From NCBI GenBank assembly GCA_947650285.1, contig CANTFL010001445.1, positions 1-64,000 on the forward strand: 64,000 bases of DNA, given 5' to 3'. A program made the position numbers and the translations under genes. Origin of the DNA: Hyaloperonospora brassicae (lineage: Eukaryota; Oomycota; Peronosporomycetes; Peronosporales; Peronosporaceae). Positions 56,468 through 64,000 of the stretch are shown piece by piece; position 1 is the stretch's first letter; the number at the start of each line of letters is the position of its first letter. Under the pieces are notes generated by a model. That model ran no database searches, had not been told where the DNA came from, and saw only the letters and a list, made by a program, of their open reading frames with translations.

Positions 56468-56657
56468 TGTAGAGGATCACGAGTGACGACGTATGGGCAT
56501 GTAGTGAAAAGGGCAACTTGCAAGGAAAGTGGTATTTGAATGATCTGAATTGAGCAATTGATTAATGAGGTGATTTATTAATTCATTTAAGTAGTAGTTT
56601 AACTCTTAATACTACTTTAAATTTGCAGCACAGAGAGGAAGTTGAGGGTTCGTTATA
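56468..56657 (+). repeat. 3' LTR of the copia element
   Basis: Begins TGTAGAGGATCACGAGTGAC and ends GGTTCGTTATA; differs from 52066-52255 by roughly one base in ten to fifteen. Confidence 0.85.
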
Positions 56658-57919
56658 CAAATAAGCTCGTCTATCATGTATTGTGTACGCCAGATGAGTG
56701 CATTAGCGCGGGAGGTCGCGTATCGTCGCACTGATCAAGCAATGCGCACGCTGGCCGATCGATGTAGGGCGACACGGAATTCAGGTTAAGAGAAGAGAGG
56801 AGACTAAATTAGAGGTGTCTTCACTCGATGCCAAGACATCAAAATGAAGACTACACATTTCACCGACGTTTTTCACGTTAGCGTGATGGCTGTATAAGCT
56901 TCCCAGATCTCTCCTCAATTTTCGTTGTGTCAGGTATCCAACGCAATACGCAGTATAAAGTAGACAAAGAAATATCTGTACTATATACTTAGTTGGCAAA
57001 ACGGCTAATGTTACTTCCTCTCTCCATGCGTTGGTCAACATGCTCTTTTCCGCGTATTCGGCTTTGTTTCTTCCAGGTCGGATCAAGCTCTAGTATAGAG
57101 GCACATATATGAGATACATACGTTAGCTTGTTATCTCGTGCACGTTGCTACTTCCCGCCGTGCCTTAGATTGCACAAGCCCGCGATTCACACCTATTATT
57201 TACCAAATAGACGTCGATTACAATGATATTTAATCACAGTGATATTTATGACTCGACAAGTGACGGGAATTGCCCGTCGCGAAAAATTAACAGTTACATG
57301 TAAGCTTTAAATCATGTATCTTATCTTGGTGGTAATTTATCACGGTTAAATCTAATATTTGGCAGTACAAAGGATTTGCCTGAAGCGACTCCAAGGATTG
57401 GGACGTGTATCCTCTAATCCGAGTCTTTCTCAATTAGGATACTTTTTTAGCTGCCTATTTACTGAAATCAAATATCAAATAATTTACAAAGCTCACAACG
57501 ACAAACAGGTGCGCGCAATCAGTGGCAGTCAAAACATCAAAACTAACATTTTTATAGAATACCATTTTCGCTGACAAAGACGATTGCATTTTGCAGCAAT
57601 GAGGCTAATCATTTTAAAAAAAGAAAATACATCCTTTCGAAAAAAGTTAAAAATCACATGAACATGAGCAATATAAGAGGCATCGAACGGTCAGATAGAT
57701 TGAATTACAAAGTATGAAGTTATGCCTTAGGCAACCACGAAGACGTATGCAGCACCAAAGAAACAAAACAATGCACCAATGACATATATTCGGCGACCAA
57801 ATGTTTGTATTTTTATGCTCCCATGTTATCAGTCGGTCCTTCAAATGTATTTCATAGATTCGATGGAGCAAATTAAATGGATTGAGCATTTCATGCATAT
57901 TCGTTGCCGGTTCTATCTT
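56658..57919. other. Intergenic, with a short gypsy fragment
   Basis: No gene is recognised. Positions 57362-57446 match the protease-RT linker of elements 1/2 (see next entry). The last nine bases, TTCTATCTT, are the target duplication of the MULE. Confidence 0.5.
57362..57446 (-). repeat. Orphan fragment of the element 1/2 linker
   Basis: TACAAAGGATTTGCCTGAAG and GACGTGTATCCTCTAATCC are close to 14035-14100 (TACAAAGGATTTGTTTGAAG, GACGTGTATCGCTCAATC). Similarity ends near 57446. No LTR nearby. Confidence 0.65.
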
Positions 57920-58013
57920 GGCCACGACTAAGGGGACACCCCACTTTTGCTAGGGGCACATCGGCCCGCTTAAAATGATGATGAAAAGGACTTTACATAT
58001 TATATTGCAGAAT
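57920..58013. repeat. Left terminal inverted repeat of the MULE
   Basis: Starts GGCCACGACTAAGGGGACAC; matches the right repeat reversed (GGCCACGACTAGGGGCACAC) with a few substitutions, including the shared inner part AAAATGATGATGAA and GGACTTTACA. Confidence 0.9.
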
Positions 58014-58243
58014 AATGTACGTATACAGTCGAGTTCCGTTTAACAAAACTCCACTAAACTAAACCGCTGTGATTGAATGGTTAAGGCTGTGGAGGTTAAG
58101 GAGATGAATTTTATCTACTTCAATATAATAAGAAAATGTCTCTAATACCTGTCTTAGCGGGGTAATTTCTTCTGTGCCCCCTCATAAGCATACTATACAA
58201 CAGAGAACACCGACTACTGACATGCACAAGCTAGACCACCAAG

Positions 58244-60346
58244 ATGGCGTGCGAAGACCCGAGAGAGAGACAATCGTCGCTAAAACATCTTCAACCCCCA
58301 CCCGCCGCTCTCTTTGGTACCAGCTTTCCTTCCAGGAACGAGATGGAGACGAAGTTAAACGATTTTGCGTCTACCCAAAGGTATGCCATCGTGGTCGCAA
58401 GATTAAAGAAAACGAGGCGGGCTTCAACAGGTCTACTATAAGTGAGATCGCGGTGGGACGTACAAGAACAGTCATTAACTAAGCGATGGTGAAAGGAAGA
58501 GACGGACATCCAGCAGGTTGATGGAATGCCCATTTAAAGGACGCGGCAATGCGAAAGCGGACGGAACTTGGACCTTCTGCATCACCACCGCCAACCACAA
58601 CCACAATCCTTCGTTGCATCTGGCATGGCATTTAACGTATTTAGAGCTCTCGCACGAGCTGGTTGCAATTATCAAGGGACTGCTTTACGCAACAGAGCCT
58701 CAAAGAAGCATTCAAAATCAGTTGAAAGTGACTTGTGGCGTAAAGGTTCCCATGTAAAAGCTTTACAATACCATTCATCAGCTGACCAAAAAGAAGCTTA
58801 ACGCCAAGAGTCCGGTCGAAGTGCTGGTCAAAGCTTTCGGGGATGGGGCCTATAAATTTGAGCTGGTCTTGGACGGTTGTGGATGTGTAACCCATTGCTT
58901 TTTTGCATCCCGGCAATAGTGGAGTTAATGAGAATCAATCACGACGTGTTAGGCTTGGATTTCTACCTACAAGACAAAAAATACCGTTCGCCTCTCCTGC
59001 ACGTCGCCGGTTCCACTGCATTGCACGCCACATTCTCCGCGGCCTTCGTTGTCACGAAGAACGAATAATGAATAATCGTACAGGACTGCTGTTGGGTTCT
59101 TGTACAAATTTTCCACATCGATGCTCTGCCAAAAGTAATTGCAGTAGATCGAGAACTTGCCCTGATCTCGGCATTGCAGTATCAATTTCCTGAGGCCTAG
59201 ATTGTGTTGTGTGTTTTATATTAATTGCGAAGAACATCACGCAGAATTGCAAGGGCCGTCTTGTCAGCAATTACGAACAGTTCATGAAAGACTGGGCAGC
59301 GGTAAAAGGTTTTTAATATGCAACTTTCACCAAACTTGTAATCCATCATGCTGATATACTTTTTAGATAGTGCATGCAGAAACAGAAGCTCTATTTAATG
59401 AGCTCTGGTTCAGGTTCCACACTCGCTACCATATGTACCAGGGTGCGCTTAGATACCTGGACGATACGTGGATATATCCTCATAAGAAAAGATTTGTTGC
59501 GGCATGGACCAACAACGTTACTCGTGTTAGGCATGCTGTTACTTCTAGTGAAAGCGTGACAGCCTGCTGATCCCGTATCTGGGCACGAGCATGCTTAATT
59601 TGTTACAACTCTTCGAGAGGATCAAGGTGTAGATTGAAGGTTTCCTGACAGATTACCGCGCAAAACGTGCGAGCCATCAAATGCGGACCCCTCTGTTTGC
59701 CTACCTTTTTCCGAAGACGGACATCTTTCAGAACGTCATAAAAAGCGTTTCAAATTTTGGTTTGAGCAAGTTCAACGAGAAGGCAAGTCAAACATGTGAT
59801 GATGTTGGCAAAGTTTAACATCTCTTTATTTACCTTTGACCTGGTTGCAGCTGGAATTCGCACGCAGATCGGTTCAATCTGATGAAAATATATGCTCCCA
59901 TGCGTTCACGACAGTCTGGAGTATGACATGCCATCACCGGCTCAGAAATTGGATCAGCGAGGATAAGCAATTAAGCTTGAACGACTTTATCCCCATTGGC
60001 ACATTGTGGAACGTATTCCTCTTTGTCCTGATGCTTTTGAAAATCCCGAAGATAATTTGCCTGTTGTGATGGAACAATAAGTCAACAATTTGGCAAAGTT
60101 ACCGGATCACCAACAGAAAGTAACTATTGATCATCTCCACCATCTGTTCCAGCTGTTGCCCTGTCCAATTAAGGAACCAGAAGCTGTGAGGACAAAGGGC
60201 CGCCCAAGCATCTCGACAAAAAGAAATTTGTCTGGATTTGAATACGTGAAACAATCGCAGAAGCAGAGGAAAGCGGAGAAATGTAGCGCATGTGGTGGCG
60301 TCGGTCACCGCAAAAGCTCGAAGAGCTGTCTAAATTATATTGCCTT
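58244..60346 (+). pseudogene. MULE transposase, frame-broken
   Basis: Read over several frames in the order expected for oomycete MULE proteins: an N-terminal SFPSRNEMETKLNDFAS (58244-58440); a FAR1/FLYWCH-like zinc region MECPFKGRGNAKADGTWTFC with HNHNPS (58520-58615); SPVEVLVKAFGDGAYKFELV; the catalytic core with VLGLDFYLQDKKYRSPLLHV (first Asp, 58945) and LPKVIAVDRELALISALQ (second Asp, 59140); ALRYLDDTWIYPHKKRFVAA (59430); a SWIM-type zinc finger CSHAFTTVWSMTCHH (59898); and a C-terminal zinc knuckle KCSACGGVGHRK (60280). At least four frameshifts or stops: inactive. The protein would cut and join the element ends. A close autonomous copy might still supply activity. Confidence 0.85.
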
Positions 60347-60647
60347 TTACGTTTGCATTCGCAATTCATCAAAGTGAAGCGACGTCGTCAGCGACGAAAT
60401 TGTTTGAGCTATGTTTTGATTCGGATTGATTATCGAGCTATATATGGCTTCATTATTCAGCACTACAACCACCTTCGTTTGCTCGATCAGAGAGTGCAGG
60501 TAACATTGACTTACAAGGCTCCACAACTTCCGACGAGACCAGAATCAAGGAGAAAAACAGTAAAAACTAATTTACCTTTGACACTATATTTTGGGTGATA
60601 GCCGTTCAAGCTAGAGCACGCCTAGTCATAATCATGTACCTCCACTC

Positions 60648-61213
60648 TAAGCATTGTTAGCCATATATCCTTTCTGTGCAACACATGCAAGTATCACACC
60701 CGGTATAGTACCTGGTCGCCATACCCTTTTAATCGCACAATGACCTTGTAAGTAACCGTTCTTAGCATCTTTGTACACGATTGATCTACCCGGGGTAGGA
60801 CGATCAACGGTATGGATTGGTACTTATCTCGTCACAGACGTTAGCTGTAATTCCACAAATACTACACGCGGTACGTGCTTGTCCGTGCCCTGAGGAAGCT
60901 AAGCAGAAGCCCACTCGAGCTGCAACTCACCTCTAAACGGATGCGAAGATTCGTAAAGCCATGTTGATGTTAACAAAAAGAGTGGCAGAGTAGAAGAAGG
61001 AGGAGAAAATACGTTGGGGTGGTCGTCTGCTAAGTAAGGCCGAGGCAACCACGAGCAGAGGTATTTCCAATCAGCGTCCACTGCAGCTGAAAAAAAACGT
61101 CCGAGTTCAGTCACGAGATGTGGATGGTCACTATTGTGCTTATTGGCATCGCATTGGCTCTCAACAATAGTATTTGTGAAGTAGCGGAGACGCTGCAGAG
61201 GCGCACCTGTCAT
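60648..61213 (-). pseudogene. Unidentified minus-strand reading frame inside the MULE
   Basis: One frame runs for about 188 codons with only two stops before its end at 60648: 61213-60899 (MTGAPLQRLRYFTNTIVESQ, GRFFSAAVDADWKYLCSWLP), then VFVELQLTSVTR, stop, VPIHTVDRPTPGRSIVYKDA, KNGYLQGHCAIKRVWRPGTI. The second half looks like real coding sequence but I do not recognise the family. It could be a second MULE gene or a captured host fragment; it converges with the transposase. Confidence 0.4.
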
Positions 61214-61566
61214 TTGACGTCATCCAAAACGCTAACATTCATGTGAAACATGGTGTATTGTTTGGCGTACCTTAAGAGATTGATTCGGTAGCCACATGTC
61301 AAGATTATGCATGTTGATAACATCTTCATAACGAAACGTGACTGTGAGCGCGTAGAAACTCGAATGTCGTTGCCACTGCCAATGGTTGGATCTTGGCATC
61401 GTACCTATGGATTGTATACCGTCTTCGAGACGGTAGAGACTTCAGCAGGCTTATCCCGTTTAAACACCGCGCCGGCCAAGATGGATTGATACGATCTCGC
61501 GCATGAGTGCAATAACTGTTTAAGATAAAGATATATCGAGCAGATTAGGTGACTACGTGTTTTCTT

Positions 61567-61660
61567 ATTCTGCACCATAAATTGTAAAGTCCTCTTCATC
61601 ATCATTTTAGGCGGGCGGGTGTGCCCGTAGCAAAAATGGGGTGTGCCCCTAGTCGTGGCC
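61567..61660. repeat. Right terminal inverted repeat of the MULE
   Basis: Ends GGGGTGTGCCCCTAGTCGTGGCC-like (final GTGTGCCCCTAGTCGTGGCC), the reverse complement of the left end, followed by the TTCTATCTT duplication. Confidence 0.9.
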
Positions 61661-61669
61661 TTCTATCTT

Positions 61670-63707
61670 TTGTGTCAATTTAGCATGAACTCTTTTTAAT
61701 AAGATTTTTGTAATGTTGGTGCCATATGCACCGGATTCCTCTTCGAAAATTCAGGCCATCATGAAGTATGAAGAAGTATCTACTGTGGCTTACGATATCT
61801 ACATACCTGAAAGACGGTCGAGGTACGTCCCTTTAAGCAAACTGTGTCCCTTAATAGAATTGATCGAATATATCTGTACAGTATTTGCTGTGAGAATTTT
61901 AAAATAATCATGTAAATCACTATCGCCATCAGCAGATTTTTGTGGTGACAATAACCTTCATAAAACGTCGTGGACTTTGTTACCGTGCAATCAACCTGAT
62001 AGGCCCGCTATCTTTATCTTGCCTACGTACTAACATACCAATCTGATTGTAAAAAGGCCTAATACAATAACGATTTACCCGTTTTTTTTAATAATCCACA
62101 AAAGGGTCTTCAGCTGTGGCCCTGATGGAATCTAAAGCTCGTGGCGGAGTATGAACGACAGCCCGCAGCATAAAGGCAATAATTGCTACGACTTTGTTTA
62201 CACTAACTTTAATAACACCGTCAAACGATCGAGTTTCGGATCAGTAACAATAGGCTTCGCAAAATGCGTCTGGAGTAGTTGTATGTGCACTGGATAACTC
62301 ATTTAGGAGCCTAGCAATCAAGTTGATAAACTTACTGTTGAATGTTGCCGGAGTAAATGCTTTGGTACATACTAGGTCGTTCGCTCATGAAAATTATACA
62401 CATTTTGCCGGCAACTGCTGCCTTTGTGCTGCGTCGCTGCTCGATTCAGGGAGGTTTATCAGACTCGAATGTGTAGACGCTAGCGTTGTACCGTGAGAGA
62501 ACGGACAACACTGGGTAATCGAGTGATGCGTTTCACATTGCTTCATCCGTTCGTATCTATTAACTGTTGAGCAGCCAGATGTCGCTATGATCCACATAGT
62601 CGTTATAGGTTTTGTTCTACGTCGCGTAGGTGCGTAGGTGACCAGGCCATTCAGTCTGACTTCCCACAGGCCAGTCGAGTTTACACTATCGTGCGACAAG
62701 GACAGACATATTGGACAGGTTCACAACGATGCACGTAACTAAATAGTGTCTATCCATTTACTTCCGCCACTTTCTTGATACCGACCGTAATAGTTTCGCC
62801 ATATTCTTGATGGCGATCTTGAACGATCCATCGAGATATTCGCATACATTGTATACAACAAACCTCCAAATTTTATGCAGTCCAGCATTCATCGATACAG
62901 CTTTGGTGCTATGTTCATGCGGTGCAGCAGATTAACATTTCCAGCGAGTACACCTCAGCTTTTTATGATGTACTATTGAGAAGATGTTCCGGCACCTATG
63001 TTAACTGATATGATGTGTATTTGTCAGAAGACGCGTTCGGCCACCAGCATGATCATTGTGCTGCGCACAGCAGTTTAATGTTGCTTCAGCCCCAATTTAA
63101 GGGTCAAGCGTAGTACCCATCGGCTTCCATGCTTTTGCGAATGTAGTAACTCCGATCGCATCGGCTTCGCGAAGTGGCTTTTTGGTCGTATCGTGATGCT
63201 TGTGTCGATGGACAACTAGTAACAAATAGGGGCAGATGCGGTCATACGACTTTTTGTGGTGCCCAAATTACGCAGGATGTAGCGCTCTAATACACATTCG
63301 TGCTGTTCGTTCGCACCAAGAAGACGATGGATAGCGTGGACGATTCCCCATTGTTCACACTTTGAGTCCGTGCTCAGCACGTTTTTTGACATAACTCGGA
63401 TCGACTCATCGATTCACTACCGCTGTATATTTCGCACATGTCATGCCACGACCAATAAAATCCAACAGACCAACGTCTTTGACTCGCGCACGTGTACGAT
63501 GAACAAGACTATGTCAAGGCCGAGAACGCGACTCTCTAACACCGCGTTCGGGCAACTTGCGACGCCGCCATACCTTGTTTTGACACTCATCACTCGTTTT
63601 TCGGTGCACACCCTGTTTGACGTCCCACGTCGGCGGCCCGCGTCTTTTCGTCCACTCAGTGCTCGCCATTCGTCGTCCACGCCCTTCCACCCCTGGCGAT
63701 CATTGGC
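61670..63707. other. Intergenic region upstream of the STRAP-like gene
   Basis: No gene recognised; base composition rises in GC toward the right. Nearest to the gene, TCACTCGTTTTTCGG (63590-63604) resembles an oomycete initiator. Confidence 0.4.
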
Positions 63708-64000
63708 ATGAGGTCTCCCGCGGCGTCTCCTGCGTCGCCAACAGCCGCCGCCACCGCCGCCGCCGCCGCTGCGCTGCGCCAGATCCCCGTCGTATGTCCA
63801 GGCCACTCGCGGCCTCTGACGGAGCTGCACTACAGCCGCAGCGCGTCGACGCTGCTGCTCTCGGCATGCCACGACAAGCTGCCGATGCTGCGCCACGGCG
63901 AGTCCGGCGACTGGATCGGCACGTTCGAAGGCCACAAAGGCGCCGTGTGGAGCGCGAAATTGGACCACGAGGCGGCGTTTGCTGCGACGGGCAGCGCGGA
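63708..64000 (+). CDS. STRAP-like WD40 protein, N-terminal part (cut by window end)
   Basis: 97 codons visible; the frame is open at 64000. The first ATG (63708) is followed by an Ala/Ser/Pro-rich stretch of about 23 residues, then [55 protein letters not shown] and [14 protein letters not shown]..., the K.PMLR.G..GDWIGTF.GHKGAVW signature and the SA..D.. blades are those of STRAP (serine/threonine kinase receptor-associated protein), a seven-bladed WD40 propeller that in other eukaryotes belongs to the SMN/RNP assembly machinery. The Ala-rich N-terminus is an addition to the family's usual short one. Codon use is GC-rich as in the other host genes here. Confidence 0.88.
   Translation, partial: MRSPAASPASPTAAATAAAAAALRQIPVVCPGHSRPLTELHYSRSASTLLLSACHDKLPMLRHGESGDWIGTFEGHKGAVWSAKLDHEAAFAATGSA

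Larger units (their letters stand above)
52066..56657 (+). mobile_element. Ty1/copia retrotransposon
   Basis: 4,592 bp bounded by LTRs of about 190 bp each. Order gag, protease, integrase, RT, RNase H is the copia order (integrase before RT). Flanks CAGAT and CAAAT agree at four of five bases, a plausible worn target duplication. Primer site GGTTATGAGCCC and polypurine tract GAAGGGGAG are at the expected places. Several stops and frameshifts, and an altered RT active site, make it inactive. Confidence 0.9.
57920..61660 (+). mobile_element. Mutator-like (MULE) DNA transposon
   Basis: 3,741 bp with terminal inverted repeats of about 94 bp (57920-58013 and 61567-61660) and a perfect 9-bp target duplication, TTCTATCTT, at 57911-57919 and 61661-61669. 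Nine bases is the usual MULE duplication. Carries a broken transposase (58244-60346) on the + strand and a second open region on the minus strand (60648-61213). Confidence 0.93.

Overview
The window looks like a transposon-swollen stretch of an oomycete genome, most likely a downy mildew or related Peronosporales species. The grounds are: GC-rich, intron-poor host genes in AT-rich repeat DNA; Ty3/gypsy elements whose pol proteins resemble those of Phytophthora; a secreted RXLR-like effector candidate; and a Mutator-like transposase of the oomycete type. No species can be named from sequence alone. Only four host loci are supported: a coiled-coil protein (18518-19633, +), a BAP31-like ER membrane protein with one intron (20209-21209, -), an RXLR-like secreted protein (50965-51678, +) and the start of a STRAP-like WD40 protein (63708-64000, +, cut by the window edge).

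Layout. 1-4.1 kb: very decayed pol of a chromovirus-like Ty3/gypsy element. 4.1-8.7 kb: decayed repeat DNA, including one copy of a repeat seen again at 45-46 kb. 8692-16988 (-): element 1, an old Ty3/gypsy element with both LTRs. 17911-18324 (-): solo LTR with TTGCG target duplications. 18.3-21.5 kb: the two convergent host genes. 21541-29558 (+): element 2, a full-length relative of element 1 with AAGTG duplications. 29904-37579 (-): element 3, a third full-length Ty3/gypsy element with CAAGA duplications and almost identical LTRs. 37.6-50.9 kb: AT-rich, essentially gene-free. 50965-51678: effector candidate. 52066-56657 (+): a Ty1/copia element. 57920-61660: a Mutator-like (MULE) element with about 94-bp terminal inverted repeats and a 9-bp target duplication. 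The STRAP-like gene begins at the right end.

The most unusual signal is in the Ty3/gypsy elements. Element 2 is close to tiled with short, perfect inverted repeats (arms 7-13 bp, short loops), in the LTRs, in pol and in a long antisense ORF between pol and the 3' LTR. Some hairpins are kept between diverged copies with paired base changes, and the two LTRs of element 3 differ by a cluster of substitutions that makes one perfect hairpin. This suggests selection for structure, or a mutational process (template switching during reverse transcription) that perfects palindromes. The antisense ORF, encoding a coiled-coil protein, can be traced in all three elements. Elements 1 and 2, in inverted orientation on either side of the host gene pair, share a near-identical 2.5-kb block inside diverged flanks, which points to gene conversion.
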